Positions 43,224-52,831 of a stretch of DNA of 64,000 nucleotides are shown here, one piece after another. Position 1 is the stretch's first letter. Every line of letters begins with the position of its first letter. The stretch lies in the NCBI RefSeq assembly GCF_000967495.1, contig NZ_JXXU01000035.1, positions 1 to 64,000 on the forward strand, given 5' to 3'. The position numbers and the translations under genes were made by a program. The notes under the pieces were generated by a model. It was not told the origin of the DNA, did no database searches, and was given only the letters and a program-made list of their open reading frames with translations. Origin of the DNA: Vibrio neptunius. GTDB taxonomy: Bacteria > Pseudomonadota > Gammaproteobacteria > Enterobacterales > Vibrionaceae.

Positions 43224-44450
43224 ATGAATCAGATAATTTCGGTTGGACCACTAGAATCTTTCTTAATCGCAATCAGCGTTTTGTTTCTAGGCCACTTTGT
43301 AAATTCTAAGCTTCCTATTCTGAAGAAGTTCAATATTCCAGAGCCCATTGTGGGTGGTTTGATTGTGGCGATGATCATTACAGGCATGCATTTTAACGAG
43401 TTTGATCTGGAATTCTCACTGCCGTTACAAAATACTTTTATGCTGATGTTTTTCAGTACTGTTGGCTTGGCAGCAAACTATACGCAGTTGATGAAAGGTG
43501 GCGTTAAAGTCTTTATCTTTCTTGCGGTTGCATCTTTTTACATCATCATTCAAAACGGTGTTGGGGTGTCATTGGCTTCTGCGCTAGGCTTAGACCCTTT
43601 AATGGGCTTGATTGCTGGTTCTATCACTCTATCCGGTGGACACGGAACAGGCGCAGCTTGGTCTCAAACCTTTTCAGAAACTTATGGCCTGAAGAACACG
43701 CTAGAAATCGCGATGGCTTCTGCCACGTTTGGTCTGATTATCGGTGGTATCATCGGTAGCCCTGTTGCTCAAAAGCTGATCAACAAAAACAACCTTGAGT
43801 CAGAATACGGACGCGGGACAGATACTCATGAAAAGTTTCCTGAAGTCATCACTTACAATGAGTATGAAGAGGACAAGGTTACAGCGAAAAAAGTGATTGA
43901 AATCCTGTTTGTTTTGCTTATCTGTGTGACAGGAGCCAAATATTTGGAACAATGGGTCAGTAGTCTGGAGATTAGCTGGCTGATGATCCCTGATTTCGTT
44001 TATGCGCTATTTATTGGCGTGTTTATCACTAATATCATGGAAGTGACTAAAACTCATAAGGTAGATGCAGAAACAGTCGATATTCTGGGCACGGTTTCAT
44101 TGTCACTGTTCTTAGCCATGGCTCTAATGAGCTTGAAGCTGTGGAACGTTTTTGATCTCGCGATTCCATTTCTGATCATCCTTTCGGTTCAATCGGTGAT
44201 CTTAGGTATTTTTACTTACTTTGTGACTTTTAAGGTTATGGGCTCAAACTACGATGCGGCTGTTATCGCGGGTGGTCATTGTGGATTTGGTTTAGGTGCA
44301 ACGCCCACGGCTGTGATGAACATGGGGTCAGTAGTCAACCAATATGGCCCATCACCTCAGGCATTTATGGTGGTGCCGATAGTGGGTGCTTTCTTTATCG
44401 ACATTGTGAACTTAATTATCCTTCAAGGGTACATCTCCTTTATCGGTTAA
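43224..44450 (+). CDS. gltS: Sodium/glutamate symporter
   Basis: This 408-residue ESS-family symporter has about 10-11 membrane helices. Family features are NIPEPIVGGLIVAM near the N-terminus and the GSITLSGGHGTGAAWS re-entrant loop near 135-150. A second GGHCGFGLGATPTAVMNM loop follows near 350-370. It imports L-glutamate with sodium. GAAGAGGTTAT precedes the ATG. It is a single gene with a strong terminator after it. Confidence 0.95.
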   Translation: MNQIISVGPLESFLIAISVLFLGHFVNSKLPILKKFNIPEPIVGGLIVAMIITGMHFNEFDLEFSLPLQNTFMLMFFSTVGLAANYTQLMKGGVKVFIFLAVASFYIIIQNGVGVSLASALGLDPLMGLIAGSITLSGGHGTGAAWSQTFSETYGLKNTLEIAMASATFGLIIGGIIGSPVAQKLINKNNLESEYGRGTDTHEKFPEVITYNEYEEDKVTAKKVIEILFVLLICVTGAKYLEQWVSSLEISWLMIPDFVYALFIGVFITNIMEVTKTHKVDAETVDILGTVSLSLFLAMALMSLKLWNVFDLAIPFLIILSVQSVILGIFTYFVTFKVMGSNYDAAVIAGGHCGFGLGATPTAVMNMGSVVNQYGPSPQAFMVVPIVGAFFIDIVNLIILQGYISFIG

Positions 44451-44468
44451 TGTGCTCATCTACAAATG

Positions 44469-44496
44469 AAAAGGCCTCTTGTAAGAGGCCTTTTTG
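44469..44496. terminator. Terminator of gltS
   Basis: AAAAGGCCTCTT-GTA-AGAGGCCTTTTT lies between convergent gltS and the HlyD-type gene, so it can work in both directions. Confidence 0.88.
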
Positions 44497-44510
44497 CTTT
44501 CTGAAGGATT

Positions 44511-45641
44511 TTAATGGTCTAGGTAGAGATAGTTCTGCCAGCTTTTCATTCGAATGAGTACTTTACGCATAATGGAAACATGAGTGAATTGATCGGAGTA
44601 AACCGCCACCTCGACTGCTGTCCCCATGGGCAAGTGGTAGTCGGACAAGTCATCCGTGATCTTTAAAGTGACAAAGACTCGTCCACTGGTGCGCAATGCT
44701 TCCGTGCCAAGCAGGGCACCTCGCGCCTGAAACTGGCTTTCGCCAATGGCGGGCAGTACGTCTACAACCTCTCCCTTAAAGACCTTTCCAGGAAGGGCTC
44801 TGAAGAGAAATTCTGCTTCATAGCCTGGTTGTAAGCGTTGTAGAGAGTTTTGCCTGAACGCAGCGGCATACAGCGTTTCTTCGGTATGAACGAATGTCAT
44901 TACTGGAGCTAGTGGCAGTGGAACTGCCATCACGCCAGGGCGCAAGGCCAATTGAGTCGCAAAGCCATCAGTGGGGGCTTTGACAATAGTCTGCTCCAAG
45001 TCAAATTCTGCTTGGCGCAGCTCAGCTAGCAAACGTGCGACCGTGGTGTTCTCACCGCCTATTTCTGAGTTGAGGGCAATCTTGGCTTGGTCTACTCTGG
45101 CCTCAGCAACTTTGACCGCGGCTTCAGCAGCCTTGTAGGCTTGACGTCGAGTGTCCAGTTCCTGCTCGGTGAACGCGCCTTTTTCGTAACCGCGCTGATA
45201 CCGCGAATATTCGCGCTGGGCTTTGTCTCTATCGGCGATGGCTTGAGCTTGCGCAGCTTGCGCTTCTTGTACGTCAGACTCCAGCCCAAGAGCGCCTTGG
45301 CTGGCCTCTTTAATTTGTGCTTCAAGCTTGTCAACTTCTGCTTCGTATGGGATAGGGTCAATCATAAAGAGAATGTCCCCTTGTTTGAGCGGTTTATTGG
45401 GCTCAACAGGCACTTCGATAACCCGACCTCTTACTCCTGAAACGATAGGTGTACTGGAAAAAACTTGATTGCCAAGCTGAGTGAACGGATGGTTGTAGTT
45501 CATTAAAAGAATCAATGTACCGACCAATACCACACCACCTAATACGGCAGTTGGCACTGTCCATTTATTGAGTGGGATGTTGAAGATCTTAAAAATCGCA
45601 ATGCACAACGCCGCGTACGTGAGAATAAGTAGCAAATCCAT
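44511..45641 (-). CDS. HlyD/EmrA-type membrane fusion protein (YiaV-like)
   Basis: This 376-residue protein has two N-terminal membrane segments (about 1-20 and 30-48), a lipoyl domain (TPIVSGVRGRVIEVPVEPNKPLKQGDILFMIDPIPYEAEV) and a helical hairpin coiled coil (about 105-200). A beta-barrel follows (IVKAPTDGFATQLALRPG). Together with its DUF3302 neighbour it matches the E. coli yiaVW pair. YiaV-type adaptors span the periplasm with unknown partners. Its start overlaps the stop of the DUF3302 gene by one base, so the two are co-translated. Confidence 0.87.
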   Translation of the reverse strand: MDLLLILTYAALCIAIFKIFNIPLNKWTVPTAVLGGVVLVGTLILLMNYNHPFTQLGNQVFSSTPIVSGVRGRVIEVPVEPNKPLKQGDILFMIDPIPYEAEVDKLEAQIKEASQGALGLESDVQEAQAAQAQAIADRDKAQREYSRYQRGYEKGAFTEQELDTRRQAYKAAEAAVKVAEARVDQAKIALNSEIGGENTTVARLLAELRQAEFDLEQTIVKAPTDGFATQLALRPGVMAVPLPLAPVMTFVHTEETLYAAAFRQNSLQRLQPGYEAEFLFRALPGKVFKGEVVDVLPAIGESQFQARGALLGTEALRTSGRVFVTLKITDDLSDYHLPMGTAVEVAVYSDQFTHVSIMRKVLIRMKSWQNYLYLDH

Positions 45642-46030
45642 TACTGTTCCTCCTCATGATCATCCATTCGGATCGCAGGGGAAGGATTAGTTTGGTGTCT
45701 CTCTTTGAGGTGACGTACCTCTTTTTGTAGCTGACTAACCTGATCGATGAGTGAATCGACACGGTGATGAATATCGTGCTGTTCTTCTTCCAGCTTTTGG
45801 AATCCCCAGCCTCTCTCCTGACGCCAGAGCGTGGCCCATATCCAAAGAAATGGCCAAATAGCATGTAGTGTGAATAAGCTGACCCAACCTGCATAGTGAA
45901 TCGCATCCTGATGTGGGTGTGCTCTCTGCTTGGCTATTTCATACGGAATATCGTGAATTACAATGATGCCATAGAAAATCACCAGTGCGACAAAGATAAG
46001 TAAACCTAGCGCAAAGTAGTCCAAAAACAT
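45641..46030 (-). CDS. DUF3302 inner-membrane protein (YiaW-like)
   Basis: This 129-residue protein has two membrane helices (about 5-25: YFALGLLIFVALVIFYGIIVIHDIPY, and about 48-70: WVSLFTLHAIWPFLWIWATLW). A soluble coiled-coil tail follows (VDSLIDQVSQLQKEVRHLKER). It belongs to the DUF3302 family, which pairs with YiaV-like HlyD proteins. It is the first gene of the pair. The function is unknown; export or envelope maintenance is likely. Confidence 0.85.
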   Translation of the reverse strand: MFLDYFALGLLIFVALVIFYGIIVIHDIPYEIAKQRAHPHQDAIHYAGWVSLFTLHAIWPFLWIWATLWRQERGWGFQKLEEEQHDIHHRVDSLIDQVSQLQKEVRHLKERHQTNPSPAIRMDDHEEEQ

Positions 46031-46168
46031 AAAAGCTTTCCTGTTATTGTGTTTTTATTCAATAAAACATACGGTGATACCAGTTTAAGTATAGAAATAA
46101 AAACAAGAATTTAGAGAGAGATTACCTATTTCTGTTTGTTTCTCTTAAATCAATATCGAGGTGAGTAG

Positions 46169-47059
46169 ATGGAATTTCAGGGAGAGATTGCCGCATTGTC
46201 GGCTGCAGTGGTCTGGGCGATGGCGACTTGGATTTATAGCCAATTCAGTCATCATTTTTCAGCCATGCAGCTTAATATCGTCAAAGGCGTTGCCGCCTCA
46301 GGCATGATGCTGGTGGCGTTACCATGGATTGAGATGCCCACGATGGTGATATCGTCTACTCATCTGGCGATATTGGCTGTCTCAGGAATTATAGGAATTG
46401 CTGCCGGAGATAGCGCTTACTTTGCTTCACTCAAGCGAATTGGCGCCAACAAAACCTTGTTACTGGAATCCTTAGCACCGCCGCTTTCAGGTGTGTTGGC
46501 GTTGGTCGCCTTAGGTTCGGTTTTACCTCTGCAAAGTTGGCTCGGTGTGTTATTGACGACGTTAGCCGTCACTTTCGTGATTTTTCAGCCAGATGCCCGT
46601 GGAGAACAAACGAATTGGTCAGGTGTGGGGTTTGGTTTGCTTGCGAGTGTGTGTCAGGCGTCGGGAGTAGTTATCTCACATTACGCTCTAGTGGCCGGAG
46701 ACTTATCGCCTCTGTTGGGAGCGTTAATTCGACTGTCTATCGGTGTGCTGGTGGTGGCTATGGTGATAGCGTTTTTTGAAAAAAAACCTTTCTCGTCCAT
46801 CAAAAAGCATTTAGGACAACTTACAAAGTCGGCCTTTCTTTGGCTACTCGGTGCGATCTTTGTGGGAACATTTTTGGCATTGTGGCTGCAACAAATCGCC
46901 TTGAAGCACGCTAATCCTGCTATTGCTCAAACGCTGATTGCAACCAGCCCTGTGTTTATGTTGGGTATTTATGTGGTGAAAGGGGAGAAAGTGGCAGCCA
47001 AAAGCATTATTGGTACCTTGGCTGCAATAGTAGGAGTCTCTTTGTTCTTTTTACCCTAG
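46169..47059 (+). CDS. DMT/EamA family transporter
   Basis: This 296-residue protein has ten predicted membrane helices in two EamA repeats (about 10-140 and 155-295), with features such as ALSAAVVWAMATWIYSQF and GDSAYFASLKRIGANKTLLLESLAPPLSGVLAL. Members export or import metabolites such as amino acids, and the substrate is unknown. ATATCGAGGTGAGTAG precedes the ATG. It is convergent with the GGDEF gene with only 3 bases between stops and no terminator. Confidence 0.9.
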   Translation: MEFQGEIAALSAAVVWAMATWIYSQFSHHFSAMQLNIVKGVAASGMMLVALPWIEMPTMVISSTHLAILAVSGIIGIAAGDSAYFASLKRIGANKTLLLESLAPPLSGVLALVALGSVLPLQSWLGVLLTTLAVTFVIFQPDARGEQTNWSGVGFGLLASVCQASGVVISHYALVAGDLSPLLGALIRLSIGVLVVAMVIAFFEKKPFSSIKKHLGQLTKSAFLWLLGAIFVGTFLALWLQQIALKHANPAIAQTLIATSPVFMLGIYVVKGEKVAAKSIIGTLAAIVGVSLFFLP

Positions 47060-47062
47060 AAA

Positions 47063-48643
47063 TTACTCAGTACAGACTTGGTTGCGTCCATTGGCTTTCG
47101 CACGGTAGAGCGCTTTGTCTGCTCGATAAAAAGTACGCTGAGTATTTTCCCCTTCTCTATGAAGCGTAATTCCAACACTTACTGTGAGACCGCGTTCTCC
47201 AAGAATGTCTTGCCAGCCAAACTTAAAAATACGCTCGCGGTAGTTTTCCGCGTGCATAGTCGCTTGCTCCAATGTCGTTCTCTCAAGGATGACTAAGAAT
47301 TCTTCTCCGCCAAAACGAACACTCGATGCCCCCCTGAATTTAAAGTAAGCGGATAATTCGTGAGAGACATTTACGATGGCTTTGTCACCGACTAGGTGAC
47401 TGAGTTCATCATTAATGGACTTAAAGTGGTCTATATCAATCACCATTAACGCGAAGGGTACATCATGGAGGAGCAGATCTTTGAGTTTTACATCGAGCCA
47501 ACGCCTGTTGTGCAAGTTGGTCAGAGGATCAGTAAATACATCTTGTTGGAGCTGAGCCACGGTATGTTTCTGACTTTCCGTTGTCTCTTTAAGCTCGCGG
47601 TTTTCCAGCTCTGACAGAATCAGCTTGAGTTGCAGTTCAAATCGTGACAAGCGGCGCAACTGGGCAGCGCCCAGCTCACCAATAGGGATTTGCTTCATCA
47701 AGTCGCTTTCTATGCGAAACGCCTTTTTCTGGCAGTATAAAGCTTGCTTGAAATTGCCTTGTTGCTCATAAATATCACCGAGAGCGGTATTCAGTTTTAG
47801 ATTCAGCACTGGTGAAGCGTAGTGTTTGACCTTTTTCTGAGCGTTTTCTAGTACCCAGTTAGCAAGGTGTGGTTTGTTGGATTCGTTTAGGCTGTGTGCC
47901 AATTCAAGGCGAATCATGTTGGATAACCAAGTGGAGTGGATGTTTCCTGCGGTATACTGAACATTGCTTAGACACTCAATCGCTTTGTCTTGTTTACCTT
48001 GATGGCGATATAACTTCGCTTGATAAAGTAATATTTGTCCAGCAAGCACCTTATCACTCACCAGTATTGCGAGTTCTGAACACTCTTTGAGTAAATCTTT
48101 GGCGGCGGTTGTCCGATTGAGTTCAATGTAACATGCCAACATATAAAGTTTGTAGCGAAGACGCAGCGAACGGCTAGAAATCGCATGGTCGATGCCGTCG
48201 ATCTTTTGATAATAACGCAGTGCACGATTGTGGTCGCCATAAGCGTCGCATAGGTTACCCATCCCTAGAACGGCTAAAACGTAAGCATCAATATGGCTGG
48301 TATCTACTGCTATGGTCGAAGAAGTGATGTATTCCTGTAACGCTCCCGAATAGTCACCACCTTCGACCAGCTTGTCGGCAAGGCTACTTTTGACTTCAAG
48401 GATTAACTCAGCATCGTTAGGTAGAGAAAGATGTTCAAGTGCGCTTCTTAGTTCTTCAATGCTGGTTGCAGGTTGCTTAAGTTCATTGCGGTATTCGGCG
48501 CTGATAATGAGGCTTTGTGCCTTCTCCTGTGGCGTAGTGGCGATATGTTGACGAATGTGGTTCCAGAAAATGATAGCTTCTTCACCAGATACTGAAGAAG
48601 CATCTAAACCAGATTCGGAGATTTTATTGAGCAATGTTTCCAT
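47063..48643 (-). CDS. TPR-containing diguanylate cyclase
   Basis: This 526-residue cytoplasmic protein has a TPR-like helical array (about 30-330) and a coiled-coil linker (about 325-355). A C-terminal GGDEF domain follows (about 360-525: DPLTNLHNRRWLDVKL, ALMVIDIDHFKSINDELSHLVGDKAI, RFGGEEFLVIL, VSVGITLH). GGEEF is an active signature, so it should make c-di-GMP. The residues before it (FRGASSVRF) lack an RxxD inhibitory site. Its first 20 bases overlap the upstream gene, a TPR protein with a degenerate GGDEF-like end. The two probably function together. Confidence 0.9.
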   Translation of the reverse strand: METLLNKISESGLDASSVSGEEAIIFWNHIRQHIATTPQEKAQSLIISAEYRNELKQPATSIEELRSALEHLSLPNDAELILEVKSSLADKLVEGGDYSGALQEYITSSTIAVDTSHIDAYVLAVLGMGNLCDAYGDHNRALRYYQKIDGIDHAISSRSLRLRYKLYMLACYIELNRTTAAKDLLKECSELAILVSDKVLAGQILLYQAKLYRHQGKQDKAIECLSNVQYTAGNIHSTWLSNMIRLELAHSLNESNKPHLANWVLENAQKKVKHYASPVLNLKLNTALGDIYEQQGNFKQALYCQKKAFRIESDLMKQIPIGELGAAQLRRLSRFELQLKLILSELENRELKETTESQKHTVAQLQQDVFTDPLTNLHNRRWLDVKLKDLLLHDVPFALMVIDIDHFKSINDELSHLVGDKAIVNVSHELSAYFKFRGASSVRFGGEEFLVILERTTLEQATMHAENYRERIFKFGWQDILGERGLTVSVGITLHREGENTQRTFYRADKALYRAKANGRNQVCTE

Positions 48644-50111
48644 TCTGTACTTCCAGTGGTTGGCTTTCTTCTAATTGTTCTAAGGTGAAGGGGAACGTTA
48701 GGATGTCTTGAAAAACCACTTTGGGTAGTGATTTATTGAGCCCTTTTCGGTGCCAAGGATAGATTTCAATCATTTGCGCCAGCACATGGAATACCTGAAG
48801 TGCGGCATCGTCTCTTTCGGCAAGTAGAATACCTAAGCGATCGCCACTAAGACGTGATAGTAAATCCTGATGGTTGCATAGTGAGTGGGCAAGTTCGGTA
48901 CATACTTCAATATATTCAGAGTCGCTGTGCTGTATCGTTATTACGGCGTGGTTAGAACGCTTTAACTCTGTTTTAAATAAAACCAGTTGTTCCCACCAAT
49001 AAATCTCAGACACCATTTGGTGGAGATGTTTCTCTGGATCATATTCATGTTGTCCGCGAATGCGATTAATCAGTTTACGTGCTCGTTGCTCAAGCTGGCG
49101 TTTTGATGTACGCGCTCTGTCGTTACTGACGCGAGCGGTTTGCTCCCTGAGCATGTCCGTTGAGTGTTTGCGATATTTCTGAAATGCGTGCAAGGCGGCT
49201 TTAAAATCCCCTTGTTCTTCAGCAACACGTGATTGTTGGAAGCAGATTTGAGACAACAGTTCACCATTATCAAAAGAGGCTGCAGAGCGTTCTGCTTGGA
49301 CGAGCAATTGTGTCGCTTTTTCGGGGCGTTTACGTAATAGCTCCAATCTTGCTTGGCTGATGTAAGAATGGGCTTTCATCCAGACTAAATCGTGTTTCTC
49401 TGCCAGAGCTTGTGCCTTACCTGTCGCAACTTCGGCATCTTCAATTCTCTCAAGCCCTAGCAGTGCTAAGCCTCTGAAATCCCATACTTCAGCTTGCCAG
49501 GTTTTGTCATCATGGCCATTGAGCGCTTCTAACGCTCCATCCAATACTGTGAGCATTTCTACATAATTGTTTAGTAAGTAGAGATCCCATGCAAGGAGAA
49601 TCCTTGCTTTTCCTTCCAGCCATCCGATACGAGTATTGTTGGCAACAGTGACGGCCAATTCATGAGTGGTCCTAGCCAGTTGATACTCATGAGTGATACG
49701 CCAGATATTCCCTAGACCGATTAAGGACTCAATCTGAATTTCGATTTCATCAACCAACGCAGATTGTTCTAGTGCGTTAATCCAATATTGCTGGGCAGAA
49801 TAGTATTTGGCTTGCCCCCAAAAATGAAGAGCATGAAGGTGGAGGATTTCCGGGAGAAAGTCGTCGGTATCCAATGTGTTAAGTTTGCCATGGGCATCTT
49901 TGATGTACTTCAGACCACGTCGATAATCCATCAAACTCCAAGCACAGCGAGACATGATAATCAGACACTGTACAGCCCCTTCTGGGTACAAAATCTGATT
50001 AGCGCGCGTCGCGCACTGTTCAGCGATAGCTAAAACCTTCTCAGGCTCACTTTCAATTCGTGCTTTGAGCTGTTCAATCTCTGTGTCTAGCAGATGCTGG
50101 CTTTTATCCAA
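48624..50111 (-). CDS. TPR protein with degenerate GGDEF-like C-terminus
   Basis: This 495-residue cytoplasmic protein is mostly TPR-like helices (about 15-330). Near the C-terminus it has LSRLSGDRLGILLAERDDAALQVFHVLAQMI, where SGDRL sits in place of GGDEF after the same R-x pattern. Catalytic residues are lost, so it is probably a receptor or partner rather than a cyclase. It shares its overall layout with the downstream active GGDEF protein and overlaps it by 20 bases, indicating one operon. Duplication followed by loss of activity is likely. Confidence 0.75.
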   Translation of the reverse strand: MDKSQHLLDTEIEQLKARIESEPEKVLAIAEQCATRANQILYPEGAVQCLIIMSRCAWSLMDYRRGLKYIKDAHGKLNTLDTDDFLPEILHLHALHFWGQAKYYSAQQYWINALEQSALVDEIEIQIESLIGLGNIWRITHEYQLARTTHELAVTVANNTRIGWLEGKARILLAWDLYLLNNYVEMLTVLDGALEALNGHDDKTWQAEVWDFRGLALLGLERIEDAEVATGKAQALAEKHDLVWMKAHSYISQARLELLRKRPEKATQLLVQAERSAASFDNGELLSQICFQQSRVAEEQGDFKAALHAFQKYRKHSTDMLREQTARVSNDRARTSKRQLEQRARKLINRIRGQHEYDPEKHLHQMVSEIYWWEQLVLFKTELKRSNHAVITIQHSDSEYIEVCTELAHSLCNHQDLLSRLSGDRLGILLAERDDAALQVFHVLAQMIEIYPWHRKGLNKSLPKVVFQDILTFPFTLEQLEESQPLEVQNGNIAQ

Positions 50112-50237
50112 TGAATTAATCCCTTAACAGCCATGTATAATATTGTTCGGTATTATTATAAAAATAGTGGCTGATGTAACTCTAGTAAAAGCATTAATAC
50201 GCCTGAGCTTTAATGGCGTACCTCACAATAATTTTAA

Positions 50238-51707
50238 TTATGAAAGCAGTTCCCGCAGAGTCAAAGGTGATTGCGTTAAACCAAGACTTTGTGCGGCTGT
50301 CATACCATCCTTATCTTGATAGCATAAATTGTGCCATGCTCGGAATATATCCAACATCGGAAGTAATCCACCAGGGCGAAGCTTGCGACGAGGTTCGTTA
50401 ATAAAGCTTTCAAACAGAGTTTGAAATCGTTGTTGATAGAATTCAGTTTGGCGAATACTTGCTTTGCTAAGCCATTCTGTAGGCTCGTTATTTTGGCCAG
50501 CAAGATAACAAATGCCTTTGGATGAGTTAGCAAAAGTAGCAATTGCCCAGCGATCTCGCCACCAACCCATATGAACAATGTCGATTTTTCCGACTAGACT
50601 GTGTTCGTTCCAGTTTTGATCTTCTTCAACATACATAAGGTCGACATTTTGACGCTGTATACGTGGTAGGCAGACACTGAGAGCTGCAGAGCGTAGAACA
50701 GGATCTTGAGGCAAATAAATGGAGACTTGACGATCACTGTTACACAGATCCAACACATGTAGAAAATGGGCATAGGAGGTATAAGGCGGCCTGATTAGTG
50801 CACCTTTAGAAGGGTAATTGAATGTCGTCAGGTTACCCATAGGGTCTTCAACATTGCCTCGTGCCAAAATCGTTTGGTATTGCTGATCAATACGTTCCCT
50901 TAAAACAGGAGAAGGTTCTGGAACAGGAATGCTAGCCTCAGATGAATGATCACGAGATACGAATCGAGCAATGTCTTGGTACGGGTCATGGTCAATATCT
51001 CCTTGAGGGTCTTCATTTCCAGAGTAATTGACATGTTGACAAAGAATATAGCCTGAACTGGCTTCTCCTGTAGCGATCCACAAAACGCCGTTATTACTTT
51101 TAGGTTGCAAACGGACGTAGTAAGAGGCGAGTTCATACTTCTTCGCATGATTTACCCAACGTGCATCGAACATGGCGAGCTTGCGTCGACATCGGCTAGC
51201 GATGTGGTCGAGGTGATCGTAAAACGTCTTTGGATTGATCTCTAACTTACGACAGATCTCACGTACTGAATAGCCCATAAAGAGCAGACCGAGGAGGTTT
51301 TCCTGAAAAGCGAGTTTTTTATTGGCACCTGACCATTTATCGACGAACGTGGATTGACACAGTTTGCAGCGATAACGTTGACGATCACCGCTGTAGCCAA
51401 AGGCATGGTACAGATGTTTGTGAGTGTGAACTGACAAGCCAAAATTTTCGCATTGGGTATTGCGACAAGTTGGCAAGCCATCACTATGGAGCTGTCTTAA
51501 ACGATGAAGCTCGTTCAACACTTCCAGATTGTTAAGTAAGGGGGGGAAAGCACCGCACTCCCGACAAACCATCGCAGGTCGTTTAGGGTTCGCATGTTGC
51601 ACAACGTATCGATGTGCATCACTCAATCCAAAGTTGCCACACGCCAATGTTTTACAAAAGTTGAGTTGTAACCCGTTTGCTTCCTTAGGCAGTTTGCCAG
51701 TAGTCAC
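50238..51707 (-). CDS. Zinc-finger, HTH and transposase-fold-like protein
   Basis: This 489-residue protein has N-terminal Cys-pair modules: FCKTLACGNFG, MVCRECGAFP, TCRNTQCENFG and YRCKLCQSTF. An HTH follows (MGYSVREICRKLEINPKTFYDHLDHI), then a region resembling an RNase-H-fold transposase (NNGVLWIATGEASSGYIL). The C-terminus (LDIFRAWHNLCYQDKDGMTAAQSLGL) is close to the ends of IS transposases. The expected first catalytic Asp appears to be missing (SNNG), and there are no terminal repeats, so it is more likely a domesticated, non-mobile DNA-binding protein. It lies upstream of the TPR pair on the same strand. Confidence 0.6.
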   Translation of the reverse strand: MTTGKLPKEANGLQLNFCKTLACGNFGLSDAHRYVVQHANPKRPAMVCRECGAFPPLLNNLEVLNELHRLRQLHSDGLPTCRNTQCENFGLSVHTHKHLYHAFGYSGDRQRYRCKLCQSTFVDKWSGANKKLAFQENLLGLLFMGYSVREICRKLEINPKTFYDHLDHIASRCRRKLAMFDARWVNHAKKYELASYYVRLQPKSNNGVLWIATGEASSGYILCQHVNYSGNEDPQGDIDHDPYQDIARFVSRDHSSEASIPVPEPSPVLRERIDQQYQTILARGNVEDPMGNLTTFNYPSKGALIRPPYTSYAHFLHVLDLCNSDRQVSIYLPQDPVLRSAALSVCLPRIQRQNVDLMYVEEDQNWNEHSLVGKIDIVHMGWWRDRWAIATFANSSKGICYLAGQNNEPTEWLSKASIRQTEFYQQRFQTLFESFINEPRRKLRPGGLLPMLDIFRAWHNLCYQDKDGMTAAQSLGLTQSPLTLRELLS

Positions 51708-51770
51708 TATCTCCCCCTCGGGATTATCAGGGCTGCCAGACTATAGTGGCTGGCAGCGAAGGATTGCTTA

Positions 51771-52481
51771 TTAGATGTTGATGGCTGTCTCAAGCGCAAC
51801 TTTCATCATGTCGTTGAACGATTTTTGGCGCTCTTCTGAGCTTAGTTTCTCACCACGTATGATGTGGTCAGATACGGTTAGGATGGTCAGTGCTTTCGCA
51901 CCCAAATCCGCAGCTACTCCGTAGATCCCAGCCGCTTCCATATCAACACCTAGTATGCCTAGCTTTTCCATTTTCTCGAAAATATCTGCTTCTGGGGTGT
52001 AGAAAAGGTCAGCAGAGAATACGTTACCCACTTTTACCGGTACTTCTTGAGTGCGGGCTTGTTTTACCGCTTCTTCCAGCAGTCCATAATCTGCAATTGC
52101 AGCGAAGTCATGATCACTAAAACGGATACGGTTCACTTTGGAGTCTGTCGATGCACCCATACCAATAACAACGTCCATCAGATTTACGTCATCACGAACC
52201 GCGCCACAGCTACCCACACGAATAACGTTTTTTACGCCATATTCGGCGATTAACTCATGAACATAGATACAAGCAGAAGGTATCCCCATACCGTGCCCCA
52301 TGACAGAAACACGTTGACCTTTATATGTACCTGTAAAACCGAACATGCTACGAACATCACAAACTTGTTGTACATCTTCCAAGAATGTTTCTGCGATGTA
52401 TTTAGCGCGAAGAGGGTCGCCAGGCATTAAAACCGTTTCAGCGAAATCACCTGGTTGAGCATTAATGTGTGGGGTTGCCAT
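51771..52481 (-). CDS. deoD: Purine nucleoside phosphorylase, DeoD type
   Basis: This 236-residue hexameric PNP has [58 protein letters not shown], and the purine-site residues [10 protein letters not shown] and VSDHIIRGE. It splits purine (deoxy)nucleosides with phosphate. Vibrios carry a second deoD with the deo operon on the main chromosome, so this may be the additional copy. GGAGTAACAACT precedes the ATG. It is a single gene with no deo partners nearby. Confidence 0.95.
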   Translation of the reverse strand: MATPHINAQPGDFAETVLMPGDPLRAKYIAETFLEDVQQVCDVRSMFGFTGTYKGQRVSVMGHGMGIPSACIYVHELIAEYGVKNVIRVGSCGAVRDDVNLMDVVIGMGASTDSKVNRIRFSDHDFAAIADYGLLEEAVKQARTQEVPVKVGNVFSADLFYTPEADIFEKMEKLGILGVDMEAAGIYGVAADLGAKALTILTVSDHIIRGEKLSSEERQKSFNDMMKVALETAINI

Positions 52482-52831
52482 AGTTGTTACTCCGAGTTCA
52501 TTAGTAATTTTGTATTCTGATTACTAATTATGTTGATTCTCAAAAATTTGTTGAAGTCATACTAGCTATATATCACAAGGCTTCGTGAGAGGCTCGTCAC
52601 AAAAGTAATCCATTTCACTATAGATACAAGTGTTTATAACGTTTTTTGTTGAAAGGGTTAAAGCAATCGATTTGGAAAAACGATTACGTCAAATGTGAAC
52701 CAAAATTGAATCAATTACGTAACAGTGCTCTAAATTGTACATTTTTATTTCTTGTATAACTTTAGAATTATGTGCTAAAAGTTATACAAAAGATATTTTT
52801 GTACACCCTGGCAAGAATACTGGAGCATAAT
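52482..52831 (+). other. Upstream region of the photolyase operon
   Basis: This AT-rich region contains the promoters of deoD and of the DUF523/DUF1722 operon. The last 100 bases carry an array of TTGTAYA half-sites, listed separately. No gene was found. Confidence 0.5.
52735..52805 (+). promoter_or_regulatory. Half-site array, candidate MerR/LitR operator
   Basis: Four TTGTAYA half-sites lie before the operon: TTGTACA (52735), TTGTATA (52752), its complement TATACAA (52783-52789) and TTGTACA (52799). The middle two belong to a perfect 12-base inverted repeat (TTGTATAACTTT at 52752-52763 and AAAGTTATACAA at 52778-52789). Binding by the MerR-type regulator encoded in the operon is inferred. 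Confidence 0.6.

Noticed and set aside
50238..51707. Intact insertion sequence
   Set aside because: No terminal inverted repeats or target duplications found around the gene, and the catalytic pattern looks incomplete.
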